Assembly: GCA_039819785.1 (NCBI GenBank)
Contig: JBCBRH010000015.1
Span: 1-64,000, forward strand
Source of the DNA: JBCBRD01 sp039819785
GTDB taxonomy: Bacteria > Pseudomonadota > Alphaproteobacteria > Rhizobiales > Hyphomicrobiaceae
Reading direction: 5' to 3'
Length of the DNA: 64,000 bases
Position 1 is the stretch's first letter. The number at the start of each line of letters is the position of its first letter. Positions 52,475-61,687 of this stretch are shown here, one piece after another. A program made the translations under genes and the position numbers. The notes beneath the pieces were generated by a model. The model saw nothing but the letters and a program-made list of their open reading frames with translations, ran no database searches and was not told where the DNA came from.

Positions 52475-53968
52475 TTAGGCGGCCTGATCGTTGATGCGTG
52501 CCAGTGCCTCGTCGCGACCCAGAACTTCAATCACATCAAAAATCGGTGGCGATACCCCTGTCCCCGTCACAGCGGCCCGCAAAGGCTGAGCAACTTTCCC
52601 AAGCTTGAGGTCTTCAGCTTCGGCATAGTCTCGGACAGCCTGTTCGATCGTTGCCGCCGTCCACTCCTGCACGTCAGCCAGCCGGGTTGCCAGTCTGCCA
52701 AGCATGGCCTTCGCATCACCATCCAGCAGCTTGTCGGCCTTCTTGTCCAGGTCAAGAGGCCGCTCGGCAAACAAGTAGCGCGCCGACTGAATAAGCTCGA
52801 CCAGAGTCTTGGCCCGTTCCTTCAAGCCTGGCATGGAGGCTTCCAACTGAGCAGTCTTCGGGTCTGACCAGCGCTCGGCAAAAAAAGCCCCACCCTCTAT
52901 CTCACCAAGAATGTCACGGCAGCGACGGACCAGCTCCGCATCATCCGCCTCGCGAATGTAGACTGCATTCAAGGCTTCAAGCTTTTGAATATCAAAACGT
53001 GCGGGTGACTTCCCGATGCCGTTCAAATCAAACCATTCAATGGCCTGTTCGGTGGAAAAGATTTCATCATCGCCGTGGCTCCATCCAAGTCGGACGAGAT
53101 AATTGCGCAAAGCCGAAGGCAGATACCCCATGGCCCGGTAATGCTCGACACCAAGCGCGCCGTGCCGCTTGGAAAGTTTTGCGCCATCTGGACCATGGAT
53201 GAGCGGGACATGGGCCCATCGAGGAACATCCCAGCCCAGCAACTGAAAAATCTGGGTCTGACGGGCAGCATTGGTCAGGTGGTCGACACCGCGCACCACA
53301 TGCGTGATCCCCATATCATGATCATCGACAACGACGGCGAGGTTATAAGTCGGCGAGCCATCAGAGCGCAGAATGATCAGATCATCGAGGTCCTTGTTGG
53401 GGAATGTCACCTCCCCTTGGACGATATCGTTGACAACCGTCACGCCATCCTTCGGAGCCTTCAACCGGACAACATGGCTTTGCCCGTCGGGGGCCTCAGA
53501 TGGGTTCCGGTCCCGCCACGGCGAGACAGTCAGAGGTGGGCGCTTTTCGGCTTCGGCAGCCGCCCGCATCGCAGCCAGATCATCAGTCGACAAGTAGCAA
53601 CGGTAGGCAGCACCGGCGTCCAACAGCATCTGAACGGCCTCGCGATGCCGGTCCCCACGGGTAAATTGCGAGACCGGCACATCGTCCCAGTCAAGCTCCA
53701 ACCACCGCAAGCCATCCAGAATAGCCTCGACCGCGTCGTCGCTGTGTCTCGCCCGGTCGGTGTCTTCAATCCGCAGCAAAAACCGGCCCGTTTTTCCATC
53801 CGCTGCCAGCTTTTGCGCCTGCGACTTGGCATAAAGCCAGTTGAACAAAGCCGTCCGTGCCCCGCCGATATGCAAGTATCCCGTGGGCGACGGGGCAAAT
53901 CGCACAACCACGTCGCCCAAACCAGCTGAACCAGCAGTGGTCGAAGTTGCCATTGATTGTTCGGCCAT
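52475..53968 (-). CDS. gltX: Glutamyl-tRNA synthetase
   Basis: It charges tRNA-Glu (and in many alphaproteobacteria tRNA-Gln for later amidation). The ATG at 53968 (MAEQSMATS) is preceded by AAGGAT and gives 497 residues; the open frame runs further upstream without support. Class I signatures are present: FAPSPTGYLHIGGARTALFNWLYA (HIGH) near 23-46 and the KMSKS equivalent AKLSKRHGA near 270. The anticodon-binding helical domain forms the C-terminal third. It is convergent with lpxB. A citrate synthase gene, which often lies between them, is absent. Confidence 0.95.
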   Translation of the reverse strand: MAEQSMATSTTAGSAGLGDVVVRFAPSPTGYLHIGGARTALFNWLYAKSQAQKLAADGKTGRFLLRIEDTDRARHSDDAVEAILDGLRWLELDWDDVPVSQFTRGDRHREAVQMLLDAGAAYRCYLSTDDLAAMRAAAEAEKRPPLTVSPWRDRNPSEAPDGQSHVVRLKAPKDGVTVVNDIVQGEVTFPNKDLDDLIILRSDGSPTYNLAVVVDDHDMGITHVVRGVDHLTNAARQTQIFQLLGWDVPRWAHVPLIHGPDGAKLSKRHGALGVEHYRAMGYLPSALRNYLVRLGWSHGDDEIFSTEQAIEWFDLNGIGKSPARFDIQKLEALNAVYIREADDAELVRRCRDILGEIEGGAFFAERWSDPKTAQLEASMPGLKERAKTLVELIQSARYLFAERPLDLDKKADKLLDGDAKAMLGRLATRLADVQEWTAATIEQAVRDYAEAEDLKLGKVAQPLRAAVTGTGVSPPIFDVIEVLGRDEALARINDQAA

Positions 53969-54116
53969 GTCGCGCTCTGATCCTTGAAGTTGTTTGGGAA
54001 GTACGGTGGGCACTTGAAGCGAACCCGCTCTAGCATGCGGATAACGCTGGCGGTAGTGGCACACGGCGGAGCGACGGGAAAGATCTGTCGCGCAAAAGAG
54101 CAAGGAGTGTTGAGCC

Positions 54117-56624
54117 GTGTCAGATGCCGTATTCGGGCGTTTTTCATCTGACCAAACTTCAACCGGCAGAGCAGCCGCCAACCGGACGGACGCCTCGCAG
54201 TACGCAGGCAATTCGGGCGGCGAACAGCATTCGGATTGGACAACGTCTGACGGCGCCGGACTACACACCGATCAAACGATCTCAAGTGTTCCGTCGTGGT
54301 GGTCCACCTTGCTTGCTCCGATCACCAACGTCTTGGAGCATGAGCGGTCACGCTGGGTCCTATGGACACCGCTCGCGTTCGCCTCCGGTGCTGCCGCCTA
54401 TTTCGGACTGCCATTCGAGCCGCAGTGGCCACTGCTCCTTGCCATCTTGATTGCCAGCATCGGGCTGATGATTGGCATGCGCCACGCCGCAACCCTCACC
54501 TACTGCACGTGCGCGATTTTGGCTTTGGCGGGTTTCGGGTTCCTGGCCGGTAAGCTGCGAAACGAAAGCGTACGGGCACCGGTCATCCTGACGGAGACCG
54601 CCGAGATCAAGGTGTCTGGTTTTGCGGAAGGCATCGAACCCCGCGCCAAAGGCGGGTCAAGACTGACATTGCGGGTCACCGATATCGCGGGGCTGACGGC
54701 GACCGAGCACCCAAAGCGGGTGCGCGTCTCATCCCGGCAACCTCTCAGCGACATTAAGGCAGGCGATCACATCGAAGCTTGGATGCGTCTGCGCCCACCA
54801 GCAGCACCAGCAGCGCCTGGAGATTACGACTTCGCAAGATATGCCTGGTTCAAAGGAATTGGCGGTGTCGGATTTCTCACACGCCCCCCGGAGAAAACGC
54901 CGCCAACGACGGACACGGTTCCCTGGGATATCCAGCTCCTAACCCGCCTCGGCAGCATCCGCGCCTGGATCGGTGCGCGCATAAAGGAATCGCTACCCGG
55001 CCAGACTGGTGCCATCGCCACAGCGCTCATAACCGGTGAGCGCGGCGCCATTTCAGAAGAGACGAACGATGCCTATCGCGCGGCCGGGCTGTATCACGTT
55101 CTGTCGATCTCGGGTTTGCACATGGCCATCATGGGAGGCGCGGTCTTCTTCACCATCAGGGCCCTACTGGCGCTGTTTCCCGCGATCACACTGCGGTTCA
55201 ATATCAAGAAGTGGGCAGCAGCCGGTGCCATTCTCGGTGCATTGGCGTACCTGGCCATCTCGGGTGGAGCGTTCGCCACCATTCGCTCCTTTTTGATGAT
55301 CGCCGTGATGTTTATCGCCATTCTGCTCAACCGCCCGGCCCTGGCGCTGCGCAATGTGGCCATTGCGGCCTTCATCATCCTGTTGGTTTTCCCCGAGAGT
55401 ATTCTCGACCCAGGATTCCAAATGTCGTTTGCAGCCGTGATCGCATTGGTGGCGGGCTATGGCGAATATGAACGCTGGCGACACTCGAAACGGCCGGACA
55501 TCGTCGCAACCAGAGCAGGCGCGCTGCTTCGCCAGCCGGTGGCGTTGCTGGCGGGAATTGTCGCATCCACCATGTTCGCCAGCCTCGCCGTATCGCCCCT
55601 TGCCCTCTACCATTTTAACCAGTCACAGCACTTTTCGGTTCTGGCCAATGCGACCGCGATGCCGGTCTGCAATCTCATCGTGATGCCCATGGCGCTCGCT
55701 GCCCTGATGGGGCTCCCATTCGGTTTGGAGGCTCCACCGCTTTGGTTGATGGGTCAGGGGATTGATGTGATGACCGCCAGCGCCGAATGGGTGGCCTCAC
55801 TGCCCGGTGCGACGGGGCGCAGTCCAGCTTTTGCATATGGCGCAATCCTCGCCATGGCCGCCGGTGCCCTCCTCGTGGCGATGGTCCACCACCCGGTGAG
55901 ATGGCTGGGGCTTGGTCTGTTCGCCTCCGGTCTCTTTTGGGCCGGTATGCCGGACAGGCCGGATTTGCTGGTGGCCGCCAACGGCCAGGTCGTGGCGGTG
56001 CGCGGCCCTGAAGGACAGCTGATGGTGTCGGCGCAAAAGCGCGACCGATATGTGGAGGAACGCTGGCTTGAACGCGATGGCGACACCCGTAAGGCAGCAG
56101 CCATCCGCAATGGCCAGGGGTTCAGCTGTGATGGCGAAGGCTACAACACGCTCAGCTGCGTCCACGATACGAAAGGCCGGAGGGTCGCCATCACACACCA
56201 TCCAGCTGCACTCCAGGATGACTGCGCCCAAGCCGATATCCTTGTGGTGACGTTCGCGTCTGCCAGACCTTGCAGATTTCAGAACACACCGGCCACGCAG
56301 TTACGGATCGATCGCAACGACCTGAAAACCAAAGGCGCTCACGCCATCTTCATACAAGAGCCCACCGTTAAGACCTCGGGCACGCCGAGGACGCAAGGCA
56401 GCTCAGCCGTGCCTTCACCAAATCAGACCGGTCAGGTGCTGGCACGCCAGGACGGTAAGCCTCCGGACGTGGGGGGCCAGGGTAGGGAGCCTCAGGGCGC
56501 GGAGCGGCAGAGAGTGAAGCCTGAAGCGCTTCAGTCCACGACCCGGCAACATGCAACAATCAGGGTCATCACCGTGAACGGCCTGCGCGGTCAAAGGCCA
56601 TGGGTCCACGAAGGTGTGCGTTGA
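54117..56624 (+). CDS. comEC: ComEC/Rec2 family competence protein
   Basis: It is a multi-span inner membrane protein proposed to carry single-stranded DNA into the cytoplasm during natural transformation. The start is GTG at 54117 with AAGGAG ten bases upstream, giving 835 residues. After a polar N-terminus, membrane helices (about 75-145) flank a DUF4131-type OB-like domain (EIKVSGFAEGIEPRAKGGSRLTL). The competence core follows, with GLYHVLSISGLHMAIMGG near 324-341 and further helices. The C-terminal 200 residues are a degenerate metallo-beta-lactamase-like region with no HxHxDH motif, ending in a Gln/Gly/Pro-rich tail. It diverges from gltX. Confidence 0.92.
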   Translation: MSDAVFGRFSSDQTSTGRAAANRTDASQYAGNSGGEQHSDWTTSDGAGLHTDQTISSVPSWWSTLLAPITNVLEHERSRWVLWTPLAFASGAAAYFGLPFEPQWPLLLAILIASIGLMIGMRHAATLTYCTCAILALAGFGFLAGKLRNESVRAPVILTETAEIKVSGFAEGIEPRAKGGSRLTLRVTDIAGLTATEHPKRVRVSSRQPLSDIKAGDHIEAWMRLRPPAAPAAPGDYDFARYAWFKGIGGVGFLTRPPEKTPPTTDTVPWDIQLLTRLGSIRAWIGARIKESLPGQTGAIATALITGERGAISEETNDAYRAAGLYHVLSISGLHMAIMGGAVFFTIRALLALFPAITLRFNIKKWAAAGAILGALAYLAISGGAFATIRSFLMIAVMFIAILLNRPALALRNVAIAAFIILLVFPESILDPGFQMSFAAVIALVAGYGEYERWRHSKRPDIVATRAGALLRQPVALLAGIVASTMFASLAVSPLALYHFNQSQHFSVLANATAMPVCNLIVMPMALAALMGLPFGLEAPPLWLMGQGIDVMTASAEWVASLPGATGRSPAFAYGAILAMAAGALLVAMVHHPVRWLGLGLFASGLFWAGMPDRPDLLVAANGQVVAVRGPEGQLMVSAQKRDRYVEERWLERDGDTRKAAAIRNGQGFSCDGEGYNTLSCVHDTKGRRVAITHHPAALQDDCAQADILVVTFASARPCRFQNTPATQLRIDRNDLKTKGAHAIFIQEPTVKTSGTPRTQGSSAVPSPNQTGQVLARQDGKPPDVGGQGREPQGAERQRVKPEALQSTTRQHATIRVITVNGLRGQRPWVHEGVR

Positions 56625-56822
56625 TCGCCGTTCAAATGACCATCCAAACCGCGAACGGCAATCGACCTGATGCTAATCACAAAAGCTCGATCAAAGGCGC
56701 GTGCACAACTCTCAAAACCAAACAGCTTAAGCCCCTCAAATCACCTGTGTGCCAGGCTCCAAACCGCCCACAACCAAGGGTTCAAACCCAGTCCTCCACG
56801 GGCAACTCCGCGGCGCGTTCTA

Positions 56823-56870
56823 GAGCATATTCAGGAAAAGTGTACGCGGTTTTCCGCCCGGAACATGCTC
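56823..56870 (+). repeat. Modular palindromic element, locus 3, first left palindrome (A1)
   Basis: It is the 48-nt A unit with one change in the left arm (GAGCATATTC). It lies between the ends of comEC and lexA, which converge here. Confidence 0.88.
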
Positions 56871-56884
56871 CAAACCAGGAACGT

Positions 56885-56932
56885 GAGCATGTTCAGGATA
56901 AGTGTATGCGGTTTTCCGCCCGGAACATGCTG
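56885..56932 (+). repeat. Modular palindromic element, locus 3, second left palindrome (A2)
   Basis: This second A copy lies 14 nt after A1, with three changes from consensus (in the GGAAAA arm, in the loop and in the last base). The copy is drifting. Confidence 0.85.
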
Positions 56933-56944
56933 CAAATCAAGAGT

Positions 56945-56988
56945 TTAGGGCCTGCTTTGCGAGTCCACGAAAAGCAAACAGGCTCTAA
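56945..56988 (+). repeat. Modular palindromic element, locus 3, right palindrome (B)
   Basis: The B unit lies 12 nt after A2, with the conserved spacer CAAATCAAGAGT. The TAG stop codon of lexA (56985-56987) is part of its right arm, so the element supplies the end of that gene. Confidence 0.88.
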
Positions 56989-57803
56989 TACCGACGGATC
57001 AGGCCCACCAGGCGGCCCTGCACATCAACCTGATCGGGACCGAAAATCCGCGTTTCATAGGCGGGGTTCGCTGCCTCGAGCGCGATGGTCGATCCCTTTT
57101 TACGCAGTCGCTTCAAGGTCGCCTCTTCTTTCTCAACCAGCGCGACGACGATGTCGCCATTGTTGGCCGAGTTGCAGCGCTTGATAATAACCGTGTCGCC
57201 GTCGTGAATGCCCGCGTCAATCATCGAGTCGCCGTGCACTTCCAGCGCGAAGTGTTCGCCACCGGACAGCATGTCAGGCGGACATACCACATCATTGCTA
57301 TGGTCTTGGATCGCGCTGATGGGTACACCGGCTGCAATGCGTCCCATCATGGGAACGCTCATGGTATCAGCCAGGCCCGCCATCGAAGCTGCGGCTGACG
57401 GCATTGCACTTTCACCTGCATAACCGTCCGTGTGCGATGTGGCAGACTGGTCGGAGCGGCCCAAACCACCCTCAATCATTTCCGGCACAAATGCCGTCGC
57501 ACCTTCTCTCAACCCAGGTGCGGCATGGGGACTGGCGTCAGACGAAGGGACTGCAGACAAGGTTCCAGCAGGTCTGGTCCCGGACATGTCTTCGGGTAAC
57601 TTTATGACCTCGATGGCGCGCGCCCGATGGGGGAGCCGGCGGATAAAACCGCGCTCAACAAGAGCGGTAATGAGCCGGTGAATACCGGATTTGGATTTCA
57701 GCTCCAGCGAATCTTTCATCTCATCGAAGGACGGTGGTACGCCGCTTTCCTGCATCCGGTCGTTGATGAAGAGGAGAAGGTCTTTTTGCTTCTGTGTCAG
57801 CAT
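56985..57803 (-). CDS. lexA: SOS response repressor LexA
   Basis: LexA represses DNA-damage genes and cleaves itself when RecA is activated. The ATG at 57803 (MLTQKQKDLL) gives 272 residues. The winged helix-turn-helix is at 1-65 (GVPPSFDEMKDSLELKSKSGIHRLITALVERGFIRRLP). The cleavage bond is Ala158-Gly159 in GRIAAGVPI, with catalytic Ser193 (GDSMID) and Lys231 (EEATLKRL). The linker between the domains (about 70-148) is roughly 80 residues and Ala/Gly/Ser-rich, making the protein longer than most rhizobial LexA proteins. Its stop codon lies in a palindromic element, and an SOS box lies upstream. Confidence 0.95.
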   Translation of the reverse strand: MLTQKQKDLLLFINDRMQESGVPPSFDEMKDSLELKSKSGIHRLITALVERGFIRRLPHRARAIEVIKLPEDMSGTRPAGTLSAVPSSDASPHAAPGLREGATAFVPEMIEGGLGRSDQSATSHTDGYAGESAMPSAAASMAGLADTMSVPMMGRIAAGVPISAIQDHSNDVVCPPDMLSGGEHFALEVHGDSMIDAGIHDGDTVIIKRCNSANNGDIVVALVEKEEATLKRLRKKGSTIALEAANPAYETRIFGPDQVDVQGRLVGLIRRY

Positions 57804-57998
57804 GGCTGTCGGCGCTTGGCCGCCCCCGATTGGCCAATCATGAACTTTGGGAATTATCAGACGGCGCGTGCGTTGCATCGCCGAAAAACATCCTAAAAAC
57901 CCATGAGGCTTTCATCGTCACACGTTGAACTGAAGTTTGCGGGCAAGCATCGCACCATGTTCCCAAAAACCAGCACAAATCATGAACGGACCCTATAC

Positions 57999-58013
57999 GT
58001 TCTCTGAGTGTTC
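57999..58013 (+). promoter_or_regulatory. SOS box (GTTC-N7-GTTC) upstream of lexA
   Basis: GTTC at 57999-58002 and at 58010-58013 are separated by exactly seven bases, the direct-repeat operator of alphaproteobacterial LexA. It is 196 bases before the lexA ATG and 46 bases beyond the end of moeA. Autoregulation of lexA from a promoter here would give a long leader. Confidence 0.7.
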
Positions 58014-58058
58014 CGCAAGTGGTCCTCTGCAACTTTCAAGGCACAAGACGAATTGGCA

Positions 58059-59261
58059 CTAAAAGTCGAGGTCCATCACGGGCACGTCGGTGCCGGCAGG
58101 TGCAGCTGGTGCATGGGGATCGCGCACGATAAGCACGTCGGCACCAGCCAGAATTCCCATGAGCGAACTGTCCTGTGACGCGCTTGGAGAAACAACTTCA
58201 AGGCCAGCAGACGTTTCGTGGAGGATCCCGCGCATGTAGTGCGCGCGCGGCCCGTTCGCGGAAAGATCACAGGCGAGGCGCACAGGTCTGGTGGACGGCG
58301 CATCACCTTCCAAACCCAGCAGTCGCTGGAGCAAGGGGATGGCGAACAACCGCGCGCAAATCAGCGTCGATACAGGGTTCCCTGGCACACCGATCATCCG
58401 GGTCGGTCCAATACGTCCAAACATCAACGGTTTACCCGGCCGCATGGCGATTTTCCAGAAATCGAGCGCCATACCGTGGGCCTGCAGAACATCGGCCACC
58501 AGATCATGATCACCGACCGATGCCCCGCCGATCGTGATCAAGACATCGGCATCCCGCGCTTGCTCCATATGCGCGCGCAGATCTGTTTCGGTGTCCTTGG
58601 CAATCCCAAGGTTGCGAGCTGCACCGCCAAACCCCGACACCATCGCTGCAATGCCAAATGAGTTGGAACATACAATCTGGTCTGGCGATGGCATCTCACC
58701 GGGCATCACCAACTCATCGCCCGTGGCCAGGATCGTCACAACAGGCTTGCGTCGCACAGTGAGCGCGGCATGCCCCATTGAGGCCGCAAGCGTAACATCC
58801 CGCGTTGTCAGTAGACGGTTGGCTGAGATCACCGCAGCGCCTTGCTGAAAATCACCGGCCTTGGGGCGGACATGAGAGGGATCAGGTTGCCCGTCGACAA
58901 CGTTGATGTGGTTCCCCTCGCGGCGAACGTTCTCCTGGATGACGATCGCATCGGCCCCCGGCGGCAACGGGGCACCGGTGAAAATGCGCACGGTCTGACC
59001 CTGGGCGATGTCATCTTGAAAGCCATGCCCGGCCGCAGCCTCGCCCATCACTTCAAAGCGGGTTAAACCTGCAGCAATATCCGTGGCTCTCACCGCATAG
59101 CCATCCATGGCGGAGGCTGCGAATGGCGGTTGATCATGCCGCGCGGTCAGATCTGACGCGAGCACGCGGCTCACCGCGTCTTCGAGCGGCACCACGTCTG
59201 TCTCGCCGACAGGGACCACGTCGGCAAGAATGCGGGCCCGCGCTTCCGCAACACTCAGCAT
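58059..59261 (-). CDS. moeA: Molybdopterin molybdenumtransferase MoeA
   Basis: It inserts molybdate into adenylylated molybdopterin. The 400 residues have PLEDAVSRVLASDLTARHDQPPFAASAMDGYAV near 24-56, the IFTGAPLPPGADAIVIQE segment, VTILATGDELVMPGEMPSPDQIVCSNSF, ITIGGASVGDHDLVADVL, and FGVPGNP-like MIGVPGNPVSTLICARLF, all diagnostic. The ATG starts immediately at the moaC stop, so the two are co-translated in the trpC-moaC-moeA series. The C-terminal domain is complete. Confidence 0.95.
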   Translation of the reverse strand: MLSVAEARARILADVVPVGETDVVPLEDAVSRVLASDLTARHDQPPFAASAMDGYAVRATDIAAGLTRFEVMGEAAAGHGFQDDIAQGQTVRIFTGAPLPPGADAIVIQENVRREGNHINVVDGQPDPSHVRPKAGDFQQGAAVISANRLLTTRDVTLAASMGHAALTVRRKPVVTILATGDELVMPGEMPSPDQIVCSNSFGIAAMVSGFGGAARNLGIAKDTETDLRAHMEQARDADVLITIGGASVGDHDLVADVLQAHGMALDFWKIAMRPGKPLMFGRIGPTRMIGVPGNPVSTLICARLFAIPLLQRLLGLEGDAPSTRPVRLACDLSANGPRAHYMRGILHETSAGLEVVSPSASQDSSLMGILAGADVLIVRDPHAPAAPAGTDVPVMDLDF

Positions 59262-59762
59262 TTAACGGTCGCCTGCCTGTTCGCGCTCAGCGGCCATGTA
59301 GGGACCTGACTTCCCACCAGTCTTTTCGATCAGTCGGATGCCTGAAAACGACATCGCCTTATCGGCCGCCTTCAACATGTCGTAGATCGTAAGGCAGGCC
59401 ACCGACACCGCGGTCAGTGCTTCCATCTCGACGCCGGTTTGCCCACCGACCTTGACGAGCCCGGTTACCCGCACACCAGCAGGCGTGTGTTGAAGTTCGA
59501 ACTCCACGGTGGCTTTGGTGATTGCGAGCGGGTGACAAAGTGGGATCAGCAGATGCGTCTGCTTTGCGGCCATGATGCCGGCAATGCGCGCGGTGGCCAG
59601 GACGTCACCTTTTTTGGCTTCACCGCTCTCGATCAGCGCCAGTGTTTCAGGCGCCATGGAGACAAACCCCTCGGCAATGGCGGTCCGCGAGGTGACGGCC
59701 TTGTCGGACACGTCAACCATATTCGCTTCGCCGCGCTCATTCAGATGCGAGAGCTTACCCAT
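59262..59762 (-). CDS. moaC: Cyclic pyranopterin monophosphate synthase MoaC
   Basis: It forms cyclic pyranopterin monophosphate from the MoaA product in the first stage of molybdenum cofactor synthesis. The ATG at 59762 (MGKLSHLNERGEANMVDVSDK) gives 166 residues, the family length; the frame upstream overlaps the end of trpC without need. Motifs are DVLATARIAGIMAAKQTHLLIPLCHPL near 53-79, GQTGVEMEALTAVSVACLTIYDMLKA near 106-131 and IRLIEKTGGKSGPY at the end. It lies between trpC and moeA. Confidence 0.95.
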   Translation of the reverse strand: MGKLSHLNERGEANMVDVSDKAVTSRTAIAEGFVSMAPETLALIESGEAKKGDVLATARIAGIMAAKQTHLLIPLCHPLAITKATVEFELQHTPAGVRVTGLVKVGGQTGVEMEALTAVSVACLTIYDMLKAADKAMSFSGIRLIEKTGGKSGPYMAAEREQAGDR

Positions 59763-59793
59763 GTGTGATCTGTCCTGTTTGCTGTGCCCTGGA

Positions 59794-60597
59794 TTATGCG
59801 GCTGGCTGACGATCAAGCAGGACTTGCGTCGCAGCCTTGACGTCCACCTGACGCATCAGGCTCTCACCGACAAGAAATGTTGAAACGCCGGTACGCCCGA
59901 GACGCGCGACGTCATCGGGTGAAAAAATTCCACTCTCTGAAATAACCAGCCGGTCATCTCCAACACGGGGGGCAAGGTCTTCGGTGGTTTGGAGTGTCGT
60001 TTCGAATGTCTTGAGGTTGCGATTGTTGATACCGATGAGCGGGCTATCCAATGCGAGCGCGCGATCCAGTTCGGCCGCATCGTGTACCTCGACGAGCGCA
60101 TCCATACCCCAATCGCCAGCAGCTGAAATCAGATCTGCGGCGAGTGCATCATCCACTTGCGCTAGGATCACCAGGATCGCATCGCCCCCCCAGGCGCGGG
60201 CCTGCACCACCTGATAGGTATCGATCATGAAGTCCTTGCGCAGGCATGGCAGAGAGCAGGCCGCGCGCGCCTGCTTCAAATAATCAGGTGCACCTTGAAA
60301 TGACGGTCCATCTGTCAAAACCGACAGACAGGTTGCACCCCCGTCTGCGTAAGCCCTTGCCAAATCGGCGGGATGGAAGTCGGCCCGGATGACACCCTTT
60401 GATGGGCTGGCTTTCTTGATCTCGGCGATCAGCCCTGTCTGGCCGTTGGCGCGCGCCGAAAAAAGCGCATCCGCAAAGCCACGCGGCTTGGATGCACTGC
60501 GCGCGTACTCAGCCATGACCTGTAACGGATCGCGCGCCTTGGCGCTTTGTACCTCGTCACGCTTGTAGGCGGTAATCTTATCCAGGATGTTCGCCAT
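59794..60597 (-). CDS. trpC: Indole-3-glycerol phosphate synthase
   Basis: It closes the indole ring in tryptophan synthesis. The 267-residue TIM-barrel protein has LIAEIKKASPSKGVIRADFHPADLA near 54-78 with the catalytic Lys and Glu, LSVLTDGPSFQGAPDYL, LPCLRKDFMIDTYQVVQARAWGGDAILVI near 116-144, EVHDAAELDRAL, LIGINNRNLKTFETTL and VISESGI near 218. It is a stand-alone enzyme, not fused to TrpF. It follows trpD after 44 bases and precedes moaC. Confidence 0.96.
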   Translation of the reverse strand: MANILDKITAYKRDEVQSAKARDPLQVMAEYARSASKPRGFADALFSARANGQTGLIAEIKKASPSKGVIRADFHPADLARAYADGGATCLSVLTDGPSFQGAPDYLKQARAACSLPCLRKDFMIDTYQVVQARAWGGDAILVILAQVDDALAADLISAAGDWGMDALVEVHDAAELDRALALDSPLIGINNRNLKTFETTLQTTEDLAPRVGDDRLVISESGIFSPDDVARLGRTGVSTFLVGESLMRQVDVKAATQVLLDRQPAA

Positions 60598-60641
60598 GAT
60601 CTTCGTGCCTTCGGGTTCTTTGTGCCAATGGACGGAACGGG

Positions 60642-61673
60642 TTAACCCGCCGCGCCGTTTGAAATGGAAACCAAGCGGTCAAGCGCGGCCTTCGCCCGCC
60701 CATCATCAATCGCTGCCGCTGCCTGCTGCGCGCCGTCCGCCAGGTTGGTTGCCCGTTCACACACAACCAGGGCAGCCGCAGCATTGAGCACAACAATGTC
60801 CCGGTAAGGACCAGCTGCACCGTCAAGCACCTCGCGCAGCGCTCGTGCATTCTCAACGTTGTCGCCACCGCGCAGATCATCCAGCGTCGCGGGCTGAAGA
60901 CCAGCCACCTCTGGTGTCACGGTAAACAGCGTGACCTCTCCATCCTTCACCTCAGCAACCATCGTGGGCCCGGTCGTTGTGAGTTCGTCCATGCCATCGG
61001 CGCCATGGACAACCCAGGCATGCGTCGCACCCAGATTAACCAGGGCATCGGCCACCGGCGCGACCCAGGCTTCTGCGAACACCCCAATCACCATGCGCCT
61101 GACGCCAGCCGGGTTGCAAAGCGGTCCAAGCAGGTTGAACAACGAGCGGATACCCAGTTCAGCGCGAACGGGCGCCCACGTCTTCATGGTGGGATGGTGC
61201 ATCGGCGCCCAGCAGAACCCAACACCAGCGTCGCGGATGGCCCTGGACACAACCGCCAAGTCCGCATCCAGTTTGACACCCAGCGCCGCCAGAACATCCG
61301 ACGCGCCCGATTTCGATGAGACGGACCGGTTGCCATGCTTGGCCACATGAAGCCCGGCACCAGCGGCAACTAAGGCAGCACACGTCGACACGTTGTAGGT
61401 GCCATGGCCATCGCCGCCGGTGCCAACAATATCGACGGCATCATCGGGTGCTTCAACCGTCAGCATATGTGCGCGAAGGTGGCGCGCGGCACCGGTCAGC
61501 TCCGCGACCGTTTCACCCCGAACCCTCAGGCCCATCAAAAACGCCGCCCGCGCCTCAGGCGTCCCGCCATCGCCACCCAATAACTCAAGCGCTGCAATGA
61601 CGCTGTCTTGGTCCAATCGTTCGCCAGCAGCAACACGATTTAACAACGCTTTGATGTCCGGGGTCACAGGCAT
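60642..61673 (-). CDS. trpD: Anthranilate phosphoribosyltransferase
   Basis: It attaches the ribose phosphate of PRPP to anthranilate. The 343 residues have the VGTGGDGHGTYNVSTCAALVAAGAGLHVAKHGNRSVSSKSGASDVLAALG stretch near 83-132, which holds the PRPP- and anthranilate-binding motifs, then HPTMKTWAPVRAELGIRSLFNLLGPLCNPA near 158-187 and HGADGMDELTTTGPT near 222-236. It is stand-alone, not fused to TrpG. It begins 14 bases after trpG, so coupling is likely. Confidence 0.96.
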   Translation of the reverse strand: MPVTPDIKALLNRVAAGERLDQDSVIAALELLGGDGGTPEARAAFLMGLRVRGETVAELTGAARHLRAHMLTVEAPDDAVDIVGTGGDGHGTYNVSTCAALVAAGAGLHVAKHGNRSVSSKSGASDVLAALGVKLDADLAVVSRAIRDAGVGFCWAPMHHPTMKTWAPVRAELGIRSLFNLLGPLCNPAGVRRMVIGVFAEAWVAPVADALVNLGATHAWVVHGADGMDELTTTGPTMVAEVKDGEVTLFTVTPEVAGLQPATLDDLRGGDNVENARALREVLDGAAGPYRDIVVLNAAAALVVCERATNLADGAQQAAAAIDDGRAKAALDRLVSISNGAAG

Positions 61674-61687
61674 GCGAAGGTTCCGTT

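Noticed and set aside
56600..57184. Plus-strand frame running from comEC through the repeats into lexA
   Set aside because: It reads through palindromes and opposite lexA; no motif supports it.
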